From Rhodospirillales bacterium URHD0017 (GTDB lineage: Bacteria; Pseudomonadota; Alphaproteobacteria; Reyranellales; Reyranellaceae), in contig FODP01000011.1 of NCBI GenBank assembly GCA_900110395.1, positions 1 through 64,000 of the forward strand: 64,000 bases of DNA, given 5' to 3'. The position numbers and the translations under genes were made by a program. The notes beneath the pieces are model-generated. The model searched no databases and was not told where the DNA came from. It saw only the letters and a program-made list of their open reading frames with translations. Below, piece after piece: positions 50,230-60,313 of this stretch (position 1 is the first letter of the stretch; the number at the start of each line of letters is the position of its first letter).

Positions 50230-51236
50230 CGCTGGGCCTGCACGGTGCCGGCCTTGAGCAACTTTACGCTGACCGGCAGGCCCGGTTGCAGGCGATGGGT
50301 CGGATCAGGTCTCGCCTCGATCATGAACACCAGCTTGGCGCGCGCTCCCTGGGAGTAGATCACCGGCGGCGTGTACTCGGCGCGTGGCGAAATGTAGGTG
50401 ACGGTGGCGTTGTTTTCCGGCGGGCATCCGTCACAGGTGAAGTTTATCCGCACGCCCGGCGTTACCTGCGGCATGTGCGACTCCGGCACGAAGAAGCGCA
50501 GCTTGACCCGGAAGTCGGGCAGCAACGACACGACCGGCTGGCCGGCCGGCACCCATTCGCCGATATTGAAGAAGGTGTTCTCGACCAGTGCAGCCTCGGG
50601 CGCCGCCGGGGCCAGCTGGGTGAGCTGGTCCTTGGCCTGCGCAAGCCTGGCCTGGCCCTGCTGGACCTGGGCTGCGGCCGCGGCGATCTCCGGCTGACGC
50701 GCTGCGAGGTCGCCGGCGTGCTCCCTCGCCGTCATCGCCGCGGCACGAGCCTTCAATTCGGCGACCCGGGCGACGGATTGTTCATAGGCCTCATGGGAGA
50801 CGAAGTTTTTGGCCACCAGGTCCCGCTGGCGTGCGAGTATGGCCTCGGCGGCGCGCAGGTTGGCCTCGATTTCGTCGCGCTGCGCCCGGAGCACTTCCAT
50901 CTCCTCGGGTCGCTTGCCGGTCATCAGATTGTCGTGCCGCGCCTGGTACTCGGCGAGGGCCGCCGTGGCGCGCTCCACTTCAGCTTGCGCCTGCGTGGTG
51001 TCGATGACGTAGAGCTGGGTTCCCTTGTCGATCCGGTCGCCACGCTCGAGCTTGCGGACCACGAGGCGACCGGCAACAGGAGGCGCCACCAGGGTCGTCT
51101 CGCCTTCGATATAGCCAAGATAGTGGCGCGCCGGGACGGAGTTCCAGAAGAGCGCCTCAGCCTGTCCGTAGGTTACGGCGAGGACGCCGCCGGCAAGCAC
51201 GACGACACCTGCGATGACGGCGAATTTCACGACCAT
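50226..51236 (-). CDS. HlyD/YhiI-type membrane-fusion protein
   Basis: The 336-residue adaptor has one N-terminal membrane helix, a biotinyl-lipoyl-like part (LVAPPVAGRLVVRKLERGDRI), a long coiled-coil hairpin (about 70-200) and a C-terminal beta region (GARAKLVFMIEARPDPTHRLQPGLPVSVKLL). A GTG two codons in (51230) has better spacing from GGGAGGG than the ATG. It links the inner-membrane exporter to the outer membrane and heads the three-gene operon. Confidence 0.94.
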   Translation of the reverse strand: MVVKFAVIAGVVVLAGGVLAVTYGQAEALFWNSVPARHYLGYIEGETTLVAPPVAGRLVVRKLERGDRIDKGTQLYVIDTTQAQAEVERATAALAEYQARHDNLMTGKRPEEMEVLRAQRDEIEANLRAAEAILARQRDLVAKNFVSHEAYEQSVARVAELKARAAAMTAREHAGDLAARQPEIAAAAAQVQQGQARLAQAKDQLTQLAPAAPEAALVENTFFNIGEWVPAGQPVVSLLPDFRVKLRFFVPESHMPQVTPGVRINFTCDGCPPENNATVTYISPRAEYTPPVIYSQGARAKLVFMIEARPDPTHRLQPGLPVSVKLLKAGTVQAQR

Positions 51237-51378
51237 CCCTCCCGTGGGCTGTTCGGAAGTGCACGGCTAGGCCAGCTACGTTACAAATCTTACTGTCGGC
51301 TCAACTGGCGAGGAAGGCCGATTTGGGTTCTGTTTTGTATCGGATATTTGCAGTGCTAGGCTGCAGCAGGAGGTTGCC

Positions 51379-51975
51379 ATGGATACCCTGACCACGTCGA
51401 AGCCCCGCACCCTCGAGTCCAAGCCGATCGCACCGTCGCTGTTCGCGCATTTCGTGCTGCGCTCGTCCAACATGGCGAAGATGGTCGACTGGTACTGCAG
51501 CGTGCTCAACATGCACGTCGTGCAGCGCAACGACTTCATCTGCTTCATGACCTACGACGACGAGCATCATCGCCTGGCGGTGGTGAACATCGAAGGCCTG
51601 CACGAACCCGACGCCAAGGCGTGGGGCCTGGCGCATGTCGCCTACACGTTTCGCGACATCGGCCAGCTGCTCTCGACCTGGCGCCGGCTCAAGGACAAGG
51701 GCATCGAGCCCTACCGGCCGATCCATCACGGCCCGACGATCTCGCTGTACTATCGCGATCCGGACGGCAACTCGGTCGAGCTGCAGGTCGACCGCTACAA
51801 GACCAAGGAGGAGTGCTCGGCCTACTTCACGACCGACGCCTTCCGCAAGAACCCGATCGGCGTGGCGTTCGATCCGGCGGTCCTGGCCGCCGCCTACGAG
51901 GCGGGCGCGCCCGAGGCCGAGCTGATGGCCATGCCCGACGGCCCGCCGGCACCGCTGGGTTCAGCCCGGCGCTGA
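51379..51975 (+). CDS. VOC-family (glyoxalase/extradiol-dioxygenase-like) protein
   Basis: This 198-residue protein has the vicinal-oxygen-chelate fold: metal ligands H24 in FAHFVLR, a His in WGLAHVAYTF and a Glu in NSVELQVD near residue 140. GPTISLYYRDPDGNSVE is the diagnostic C-terminal motif. It may be a ring-cleavage-type dioxygenase or a lactoylglutathione-lyase-like enzyme. AGGAGG precedes the ATG. It is divergent from the exporter operon. Confidence 0.88.
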   Translation: MDTLTTSKPRTLESKPIAPSLFAHFVLRSSNMAKMVDWYCSVLNMHVVQRNDFICFMTYDDEHHRLAVVNIEGLHEPDAKAWGLAHVAYTFRDIGQLLSTWRRLKDKGIEPYRPIHHGPTISLYYRDPDGNSVELQVDRYKTKEECSAYFTTDAFRKNPIGVAFDPAVLAAAYEAGAPEAELMAMPDGPPAPLGSARR

Positions 51976-51983
51976 TCGCTTCT

Positions 51984-52349
51984 TCAGAAGAGCCAGACGA
52001 GCGCGACCAGGCCCATCACGATGATCGCGCCTGACGTCAGTCCCATGGCAAGGATCGACGGCCGATAGTTCTCGGCGTCGATGGCACGGCTCACATGAAC
52101 GTAGTGCCAGAACGCGCCGACCAGGATGACGATGCCCAGCACGATCAGGCCGACGCCAAGCCCCTTTATGTGGCGATTGGCGACGGCCCGCAGCTCGGGC
52201 ACCAGCTGGTGGATCTCCATCAGGAACAGGCTGACGCGGTTGATCGCGATGCCGAGCGCGATCACCGCGATCGACGTTCGGATCCAGGCCAGCAGCGTCC
52301 GCTCGTTGGACAGATGATTGAGAACGTGATGATCGGGGGATGAGTCCAC
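51984..52349 (-). CDS. DUF202/YidH-family inner-membrane protein
   Basis: The 121-residue protein starts at GTG 52349, with GGGAGG about 5 bases upstream. It has three membrane helices and the family pattern NERTLLAWIRTSIAVIALGI, followed by VGLIVLGIVILVGAFWHY and SGAIIVMGLVALVWLF. Function is unknown. It is convergent with the VOC gene and separated from the upstream acyl-CoA dehydrogenase gene by a terminator. Confidence 0.9.
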   Translation of the reverse strand: MDSSPDHHVLNHLSNERTLLAWIRTSIAVIALGIAINRVSLFLMEIHQLVPELRAVANRHIKGLGVGLIVLGIVILVGAFWHYVHVSRAIDAENYRPSILAMGLTSGAIIVMGLVALVWLF

Positions 52350-52361
52350 GGTAGCCTCCCG

Positions 52362-52398
52362 CACAAAAGAAAGGGCGCGATCCCGTAGAATCGCGCCC
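52362..52398 (-). terminator. Intrinsic terminator after the acyl-CoA dehydrogenase gene
   Basis: GGGCGCGAT (52373-52381) and ATCGCGCCC (52390-52398) form a 9-base-pair stem with an 8-base loop, followed in the minus direction by TTTCTTTTG (52364-52372). It lies 32 bases past the dehydrogenase stop. Confidence 0.75.
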
Positions 52399-52429
52399 CG
52401 TTCGTGGCCGTCAAGCGACGGTGTCGTTG

Positions 52430-53653
<1,224 letters not shown>

Positions 53654-53832
53654 CCGTCTCTCCCTTGTGCTGCAGCTGACTTTGGCGGAAAACCGGGCCG
53701 ATGTGAACGGCCATTCAGGTCGCACTCTGCGTCGCAAGGTTCGCGGAGCGGACCTCCCCATCGTTCCCTTGCCGATCGCGGGTTCGCCCTCCTAAATCGG
53801 CGCAAACAGGACAGTTACCGGGAGTATCGCCG

Positions 53833-55695
53833 TTGGACAGTGTGATGCAGACGCCCTTCAAGCCAATCGACTTCCTGAGCCGCGACATCAGGGTCGACCG
53901 GCGCGGCGATGGCACCATCCTGCTGCAGTCGAATCACGCGCTGATGCCCTATGAGAAGCATGTGCCGGCCTTCCTGGCGAAGTGGGCCGGGCAGGCGCCG
54001 GATCGCGTCTGGCTGGCGCAGCGCCGCGGGCCGGAGCGCGAGTGGCTGAAAGTCACCTATGGCGAGGCCAAGCGCCAGGTCGATGCGGTGACCCAGGCGC
54101 TGATCGATCGCGGCTTTGGCCCGGACAAGCCGGTGATGATCCTGTCCTCCAATTCCATCGAGTTCGCGCTGCTCACCATGGCCGCGATGCAGGCGCGCGC
54201 GCCGCTGGCGCCGGTGTCGCCGGCCTACTCGGTGATGAGCCAGGACCACGCCAAGCTGCGCTACGTCTTCGACCTCGTGAAGCCGGGCATGGTGTTCGTG
54301 CAGAACGGCGAGATCTATGCCCGCGCGCTGGCGGCGCTGGACCTGGAAGGCGTGCTGCTGGTGCATGTCGACAAGGCGCCGCCGCAAATGCAGTCGCTGC
54401 CGTGGAGCGAGCTTTCGGCAACGCGGCCGACCGATGATGTCGCGCGCTCGCTCGAGCAGATCGACGCCAAGACGGTCGGCAAATTCCTGTTCACCTCCGG
54501 CAGCACCGGCATGCCCAAGGCCGTGATCAACACCCAGGAGATGATGTGCGCCAACCTGGCGATGGGCCAGATGGCGCGCACCCGCAAGGCCTCCGACCCG
54601 CCGGCTGTGATGCTCGACTGGCTGCCGTGGAACCACACGATGGGCGGCAATGCCACCTTCCAGGGCAACCTCTCCGAGGGCGGCACGACCTATATCGACG
54701 ACGGCAAGCCGCTGCCCGGCCTGTTCGAGGAAACCCTGCGCAATCTGCGCGAGATCTCGCCGACCTATTTTGCCAACGTGCCGGCGGGCTACGCCATGCT
54801 GGCAACGGCGCTGGAGAAGGACGACGCGCTCGCCCAGCGTTTCTTCAGGAACCTCAATTCGCTGGCCTATGGCGGCGCCACCCTGCCATCCGATCTCTAC
54901 GAGCGCATGGAAGTGCTGGCGGTGAAGCACACCGGTTACCGATTGCCGTTCGTCACCGGCTGGGGCTCGACCGAGACCGCGCCGACGGCGACGACGGTGC
55001 ATTGGGCCTCCGAGCGCGTCGGCCTGATCGGCCTGCCGTTCCCGGGCGTGCAGCTGAAACTCGTGCCAACGGGCGAGGAGGGGCGTTACGAGCTCCGGCT
55101 CAAGAGCGTGATCGTGACGCCTGGCTACTTCCGCCGGCCCGATCTCACGGCGCAGATGTTCGACGAAGAGGGCTTTTACAAGATCGGCGACGCCGGCCGC
55201 TTCGTCGATCCGGACGATCCGAGCTGGGGCCTGATCTTCGACGGCCGCGTGGTCGAGGACTTCAAGCTCATGAGCGGCACCTTCGTGCTGGTCGGCACGC
55301 TGCGCACGACGGCCATCGCAGCGGCGTCGCCGGTGCTGCAGGACGCCGTGATCTGCGGCCAGGATCGCGAGTATGTCGGGCTGCTTGGTTTCCCGAACCT
55401 CGCCGCCTGCCGGCGCCTCGCCGACGACGAGGGCGCAAAGCTGCCGGCCGGCGAGCTTCTGGCCCATCCCGCAGTGATCGGTGCCCTGCGCGATGGGCTC
55501 GCCCGCATGAATGCCGAGTGCAAAGGCTCGTCGATGCGCGTCAGGCGCGTCCTCCTGATGGCCGAACCGCCGTCGGTCGATGGTCATGAAATCACCGACA
55601 AGGGCTACATCAACCAGCGCGCCACGCTCGAACGCCGCAAGGCGCTGGTCGACAAACTCTATGCCGGCGGCGATGGTGTGATCGACATCCCCTGA
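53833..55695 (+). CDS. Feruloyl-CoA synthase-like AMP-dependent acyl-CoA ligase
   Basis: The 620-residue ligase starts at TTG 53833 or ATG 53845. It matches feruloyl-CoA synthases: LLQSNHALMPYEKHVPAFLAKWA, APVSPAYSVMSQDHAKLRYVFD, the P-loop FLFTSGSTGMPKAVINTQ, DWLPWNHTMGGN, TGWGSTETAPTAT and DEEGFYKIGDAGRF. It activates ferulate or a related hydroxycinnamate. Ferulate-typical partners (ech, vdh) are not in the window, so the substrate is inferred. PEP carboxylase follows after 10 bases. Confidence 0.87.
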   Translation: MDSVMQTPFKPIDFLSRDIRVDRRGDGTILLQSNHALMPYEKHVPAFLAKWAGQAPDRVWLAQRRGPEREWLKVTYGEAKRQVDAVTQALIDRGFGPDKPVMILSSNSIEFALLTMAAMQARAPLAPVSPAYSVMSQDHAKLRYVFDLVKPGMVFVQNGEIYARALAALDLEGVLLVHVDKAPPQMQSLPWSELSATRPTDDVARSLEQIDAKTVGKFLFTSGSTGMPKAVINTQEMMCANLAMGQMARTRKASDPPAVMLDWLPWNHTMGGNATFQGNLSEGGTTYIDDGKPLPGLFEETLRNLREISPTYFANVPAGYAMLATALEKDDALAQRFFRNLNSLAYGGATLPSDLYERMEVLAVKHTGYRLPFVTGWGSTETAPTATTVHWASERVGLIGLPFPGVQLKLVPTGEEGRYELRLKSVIVTPGYFRRPDLTAQMFDEEGFYKIGDAGRFVDPDDPSWGLIFDGRVVEDFKLMSGTFVLVGTLRTTAIAAASPVLQDAVICGQDREYVGLLGFPNLAACRRLADDEGAKLPAGELLAHPAVIGALRDGLARMNAECKGSSMRVRRVLLMAEPPSVDGHEITDKGYINQRATLERRKALVDKLYAGGDGVIDIP

Positions 55696-55705
55696 CGGGC
55701 CAACC

Positions 55706-58477
55706 ATGGATCGCCTGGACCCCATCGAGCCGACCGAAAAAGACGCCCCGCTGCGTTACGACATCCGGCTGCTCGGGCGGATCCTGGGCGACACGGTGCG
55801 CGCCCAGGAGGGCGATGCCGTGTTCGAGCTGGTCGAGCACATCCGCCGCACCGGCGTGCAGTTCCATCGCAACGCCGACGAGGCGGCGCGCCAGGAGCTG
55901 CAGAAGATCATGAGCGGCCTGCCGACCGACCGGGCGCTCAGCATCATCCGTGCCTTCGGCTACTTCTCGCATCTCGCCAACATCGCCGAGGACCAGCACC
56001 ACATCCGCCGCACGCGCGCCTATGCCAAGGCCGAGGCGCCGCCGCGGCCGGGCACGATGGCCTATGCGCTCAGCCGCGCGCGCCAGGCGCGGTTCAGTCG
56101 CCAGCAGCTAAAAGACTTCTTCGACCGCGCCCTGTGCAGCCCGGTGCTGACGGCGCATCCGACCGAGATCCGCCGCAAGAGCTCGATCGACCGCGAGATG
56201 GAAATTGCCCGGCTGCTCGACGAGCGGGACCGGATCGAGTTCACGCCCGAGGAACTCGCCGCCAACCGCCGGGCGCTGCGCCGCAACGTCCTCACCCTGT
56301 GGCAGACCAGCCTGGTGCGCGGCACGCGCTTGCGCGTCATCGACGAGGTCGCCAACGGCCTGTCCTATTACGACTACACCTTCCTGCGCGCCTTGCCGCT
56401 GTTCTATGCCGATCTCGAACGCCTGCTCGGCGCCACCGACGCCGCCTGGCAGGACATGAAGGTCCCGTCCTTCCTGCGCATGGGAAGCTGGATCGGCGGC
56501 GACCGCGACGGCAATCCCTTCGTCACCGCCGAGGTCACGCGCCAGACGCTCGCGATGCAAAGCGAGCGCGCCATGCGCTTCTATCTCGCCGAGCTGCATC
56601 AGCTCGGCGGCGAGCTGTCGCTCGACGGCCGCATCGTCGGCGTGTCGAACGGCCTGCGGGCGTTGGCTGAGCGTTCCCCCGACCGTGCCGTCGAACGCCA
56701 GGACGAACCCTACCGGCGCGCCATCGTCGGCATGTATGCGCGTCTCGCTGCCACCGCCTGGGCGCTCGACAAGCTGGAAGCGCCACATCCTCCGATCGCT
56801 CCCGCATCGGCCTACGAATCGGTGAACGATTTCACGGCCGATCTGGACACCATTTTCGAGTCCCTGTCGGAAAACGGCGCGGCTCCTCTGGCGCGCGGCC
56901 GTCTGCGCGCCTTGCGCCGCGCGGTCGACGTCTTCGGCTTCCATCTGGCATCGCTCGATCTGCGGCAGAATTCTGACGTGCATGAGCGCGTCATGGTCGA
57001 GCTCGTCGAGGCCGCGGCCCTCGGCGATTATCGTGCGCTCGACGAGCCCGGGCGCGTCGCGCTCCTGGTACGCGAGCTCGGCAACATGCGGCCGCTTTCC
57101 TCGGCGCATCTCAGCTACGGCGAGGAGACGGCGAACGAGCTCGCCATGCTCAACGTCGCGGCCGACGCCCATCGCCGTTATGGCCCGCGGTCGATGCCCA
57201 ACTACGTGATCTCCAAGGCCGACAGCGTCTCGGACATCCTGGAAGTGGCCGTGCTGCTCAAGGAGGTTGGCCTGCTGCGCCCGCGCACCAAGACTGGTGA
57301 CGGCAGGCTCGATGTCGACATCGTGCCGCTGTTCGAGACCATCGGCGACCTGCAGCATTGCGGGCCGATCATGGAGGGGCTGTTCGCCCTGCCGGCGTAT
57401 CGCCGCCTGCTCGCCTCGCGCGGCAACGTGCAGGAGGTGATGCTGGGCTATTCCGACAGCAACAAGGATGGCGGGTACCTGACGTCGACCTGGGAGCTCT
57501 ACAAGGCCGAGCTGACGCTGGTCGAGCTGTTCCGCCGGCACGAGGTCGGCCTGCGCCTGTTCCATGGCCGCGGCGGTTCGGTCGGCCGCGGCGGCGGGCC
57601 GAGCTTCGAGGCGATCCTGGCCCAGCCGTCGGGCGCGGTGCAGGGCCAGATCCGGGTCACCGAGCAGGGCGAAGTGATCGGCGGCAAGTATTCCAACGCC
57701 GAGGTCGGCCGGCGCAATCTCGAGACCCTGGCCGCCGCCACTTTCGAGGCGACCTTGCTGCAGGCCGAACGGCCGGTGCCGCAGGCCTGGCGCGACATCA
57801 TGGAGGAGCTGTCGGCGAAGGCCTTCCGCGCCTATCGGGCGCTGGTCTACGAGACCGAGGGTTTCAACACCTACTTCCGCGAATCGACCGTGCTGGACGA
57901 GATCGCCAGCCTCAATATCGGCAGCCGTCCGGCGTCGCGCTCCAAGAAGCAGGGCATCGAGGATCTGCGCGCCATCCCCTGGGTGTTCAGCTGGGCGCAG
58001 TGCCGGGTGATGCTGCCGGGCTGGTACGGCTTCGGGACGGCGGTGAAGGCCTGGCAGGAGGCTCATCCTGACGGCCTGCAGACGCTGCACGCCATGCACG
58101 CGGACTGGCCGTTCTTCCGCACCACGCTGTCCAACATGGACATGGTGCTCTCCAAGAGCGACATGGCCATTGCCTCACGCTATGCCGAGCTGGTCACCGA
58201 CACCGAGCTCGGCAAGCGCATCTTCGATCGCGTGCGCCAGGAATGGCAGGCCTCGGTCGATGCGGTGCTCGCCGTCATGCGCCAGCAGACCCTACTCGAG
58301 ACCAATCCGCTGCTGGCGCGCTCGATCCGCAACCGCTTTCCCTACATCGACCCGCTGAACCATGTGCAGATCGAATTGCTGCGTCGCCATCGCGCCGGGG
58401 ACACGGCGCCGGAGGTGGTGCAGGGTATTCATCTCAGCATCAACGGCATCGCGGCCGGCCTGCGAAACAGCGGATAA
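55706..58477 (+). CDS. ppc: Phosphoenolpyruvate carboxylase
   Basis: This 923-residue enzyme makes oxaloacetate from PEP and bicarbonate, an anaplerotic step. All key motifs are intact: LTAHPTEIRRKSSIDRE, MGSWIGGDRDGNPFV, LGYSDSNKDGGYLTS, LFHGRGGSVGRGGGPS, TEQGEVIGGKYSN, MVLSKSDMAIASRYAEL and the C-terminal SINGIAAGLRNSG. It lies 10 bases after the ligase gene, so co-transcription is likely. A 46-base palindrome follows the stop. Confidence 0.97.
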   Translation: MDRLDPIEPTEKDAPLRYDIRLLGRILGDTVRAQEGDAVFELVEHIRRTGVQFHRNADEAARQELQKIMSGLPTDRALSIIRAFGYFSHLANIAEDQHHIRRTRAYAKAEAPPRPGTMAYALSRARQARFSRQQLKDFFDRALCSPVLTAHPTEIRRKSSIDREMEIARLLDERDRIEFTPEELAANRRALRRNVLTLWQTSLVRGTRLRVIDEVANGLSYYDYTFLRALPLFYADLERLLGATDAAWQDMKVPSFLRMGSWIGGDRDGNPFVTAEVTRQTLAMQSERAMRFYLAELHQLGGELSLDGRIVGVSNGLRALAERSPDRAVERQDEPYRRAIVGMYARLAATAWALDKLEAPHPPIAPASAYESVNDFTADLDTIFESLSENGAAPLARGRLRALRRAVDVFGFHLASLDLRQNSDVHERVMVELVEAAALGDYRALDEPGRVALLVRELGNMRPLSSAHLSYGEETANELAMLNVAADAHRRYGPRSMPNYVISKADSVSDILEVAVLLKEVGLLRPRTKTGDGRLDVDIVPLFETIGDLQHCGPIMEGLFALPAYRRLLASRGNVQEVMLGYSDSNKDGGYLTSTWELYKAELTLVELFRRHEVGLRLFHGRGGSVGRGGGPSFEAILAQPSGAVQGQIRVTEQGEVIGGKYSNAEVGRRNLETLAAATFEATLLQAERPVPQAWRDIMEELSAKAFRAYRALVYETEGFNTYFRESTVLDEIASLNIGSRPASRSKKQGIEDLRAIPWVFSWAQCRVMLPGWYGFGTAVKAWQEAHPDGLQTLHAMHADWPFFRTTLSNMDMVLSKSDMAIASRYAELVTDTELGKRIFDRVRQEWQASVDAVLAVMRQQTLLETNPLLARSIRNRFPYIDPLNHVQIELLRRHRAGDTAPEVVQGIHLSINGIAAGLRNSG

Positions 58478-58481
58478 AGCG

Positions 58482-58527
58482 GAATCCGATCAGATGGAAC
58501 CGCGCGCGGTTCCATCTGATCGGATTC
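58482..58527. repeat. 46-base perfect palindrome after ppc
   Basis: The sequence is an exact dyad about a centre between 58504 and 58505: GAATCCGATCAGATGGAACC on the left and its reverse complement on the right, joined by CGCG-type bases. It starts 4 bases after the ppc stop. In RNA it would make a very stable hairpin and may act as a terminator or mRNA stabiliser. Similar palindromes are dispersed in alphaproteobacterial genomes. Confidence 0.85.
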
Positions 58528-58557
58528 GCGCGTACTGGCGGTGCTGATTGCACAGGG

Positions 58558-58587
58558 GCACAATCCGTCCAGCTGGACGGATTGTGC
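58558..58587. repeat. 30-base perfect palindrome
   Basis: GCACAATCCGTCCAG (58558-58572) is followed directly by its exact reverse complement (58573-58587), then TTTA. As RNA it forms a hairpin with a short T run, acting as a possible terminator for ppc. It lies just upstream of the SDR ribosome-binding site, so as DNA it could also be an operator. Confidence 0.8.
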
Positions 58588-58604
58588 TTTAGGAGGAGCG
58601 CACC

Positions 58605-59408
58605 ATGGAGTTCAAGGACAAGGTTGCCCTGGTCACGGGCGGCAGCAACGGCATCGGCCGCGCCACGACCCTGGGCTTCGCCGGGCGCGGCGCCAAGGTC
58701 GTGATCGTCGATCGCGACGCAGCGGGCGGCGAGGCGACGGCCGGCATCGTGCGCCAGAAGGGCGGCGAGGCGCTGTTCGTGCAGGCCGACGTCACCGATG
58801 CCAAGTCGGTGCAGGCCTACGTGAAGAAGGCCGTCGACACCTATGGCCGCATCGACTGCTTCCACAACAATGCCGGCATCGAGGGCAAAGTCGCCAACAT
58901 CGCCGACTACGACGAGGAGATGTTCGATCAGATCATGGCGGTGAACGTGCGCGGCGTGTTCCTCGGGCTGAAGTACGTGCTGAAGCAAATGCTGGCCCAG
59001 AAGGGGGGTGGTGGCGCCATCGTCAATACCGCGTCGACGGCGGGTTTGATGGGCTCGCCCGGCATGAACGCCTATGTCGCCTCCAAGCACGCCGTGCTCG
59101 GCCTGACGAAGACCGCCTCGGGCGAGGTGGCGCGCCAGGGCATTCGCGTCAACGCCGTGTGCCCGGGCCCGATCGACACGCGCATGATCCACGACCTTGA
59201 GAAGCAGCTGAACCCGGGCGACCCGGGCAAGGTCGAGGCGACCTACCAGGCCTCGATCCCGATCGGCCGCTACGGCACCGCCGAGGAAGTGGCCAACACC
59301 GTGCTGTTCCTGTGCTCCGACCTCGCCGGCAACATCACCGGCGCGCACTTCGTGGTCGATGGCGGCCGCACCTCGACACCGGGGGCGGTGACATCGATGA
59401 ATAGATAG
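58605..59408 (+). CDS. SDR-family oxidoreductase
   Basis: The 267-residue protein starts behind AGGAGGAG. It has TGGSNGIGRATTLGFAGRG (NAD-binding), NNAGIEGKV, the catalytic VNTASTAGLMG and YVASKHAVLGL, and the C-terminal NITGAHFVVDGGRTSTPG. It resembles cyclopentanol or glucose-type SDR dehydrogenases. The substrate is unknown. Confidence 0.93.
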   Translation: MEFKDKVALVTGGSNGIGRATTLGFAGRGAKVVIVDRDAAGGEATAGIVRQKGGEALFVQADVTDAKSVQAYVKKAVDTYGRIDCFHNNAGIEGKVANIADYDEEMFDQIMAVNVRGVFLGLKYVLKQMLAQKGGGGAIVNTASTAGLMGSPGMNAYVASKHAVLGLTKTASGEVARQGIRVNAVCPGPIDTRMIHDLEKQLNPGDPGKVEATYQASIPIGRYGTAEEVANTVLFLCSDLAGNITGAHFVVDGGRTSTPGAVTSMNR

Positions 59409-59629
59409 CGGTCGCTGGTGAGGGCGCCCCAAAGTCTGCGCGATTCCGCCGAGAAGTCGGAGTCACGATGGAAGCCGACTCGCTATCGCCGTGGTGGTCG
59501 ATACCCCAGGCGCGGTCTGCATCGTGACGCGCAGCGCGTCGCAGGATTGCGAGCCGCTGACTTCCGAGCGATCGCCCGCCTTCGGCGAATGAAGGGCTCA
59601 GGGCGCTTTCGGATCCAGGAGAACCACCG

Positions 59630-60121
59630 GTGATCCTTTCGGCAGCGCCTGAGGAACTCGTCGGGAGCTTGGCAATGTCGGCGGATCGCCCTGAACGGCG
59701 AGAGCGAGCAACGGGCGATCGCTACAATTCCTCGCAGACTGGACGTTTGCCTTCGCGACTATCGCGGTGGGGCATGCTTGGCGACAGAACCCTTTACTTT
59801 GATACACGTCTATTCTGGTCGAGCCTGCCGGTGCGAACCGATGGCTACAAGCACTGTTGGCCTGCACCCATCAATGAAACGACTCGGACTCCGCGACGAT
59901 TCATTGCCGCGTACTATCCTTCAATTGGCGAAGTGTTTGCCTTGATTGACGAAAAGCGAAGAGCATTGACAGCCGAACGCAAAAGGGCTGGTCGCGACGT
60001 ACTGCTGAGTGTGGCCTTGGACCACTTTGACCCGCCGCGAGAGGTAGCTCTGGACATCTGGAACAGCGCACCCCGCGGCCGCAAATGTGGACGACCGAAG
60101 AAAACAAAAACCTGGTACTGA
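59630..60121 (+). CDS. Hypothetical protein in the A+T-richer island
   Basis: The 163-residue product may start at GTG 59630 or at ATG 59675. It has a basic middle, an FIAAYYPSIGEVFALIDEKRRALTAERKRAGRDVLLSVALDH segment that is probably helical, and the basic end GRKCGRPKKTKTWY, an AT-hook-like GRP. The family is not recognised. Base composition is lower in G+C than in the metabolic region to the left. It precedes the toxin-like gene by about 190 bases. Confidence 0.45.
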   Translation: MILSAAPEELVGSLAMSADRPERRERATGDRYNSSQTGRLPSRLSRWGMLGDRTLYFDTRLFWSSLPVRTDGYKHCWPAPINETTRTPRRFIAAYYPSIGEVFALIDEKRRALTAERKRAGRDVLLSVALDHFDPPREVALDIWNSAPRGRKCGRPKKTKTWY

Positions 60122-60313
60122 CAGGTCTTTCATCAATCGAATGAGGCAATACAAGCCTCGAAACGTGGTGCCCTAAAAGGTGGCAACTCCACGTTTCAGG
60201 GTCAGGTTTTCAATCGTGGATTATCCGCTGACCGCAGGCTTCACGAGCGGCAGACGGAGAAGCAATACCCCGTTGTGCGCAGCCAGCCGGCGTCGCCAAC
60301 TGGAGTTGCCGTC

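Noticed and set aside
58482..58587. CRISPR array
   Set aside because: The two palindromes differ from each other and there is no repeat-spacer periodicity or cas gene.
59418..59633. A 71-codon Arg-rich frame after the SDR gene
   Set aside because: No ribosome-binding site or recognisable domain; the stop only touches the GTG of the next gene, which is weak evidence for coupling.
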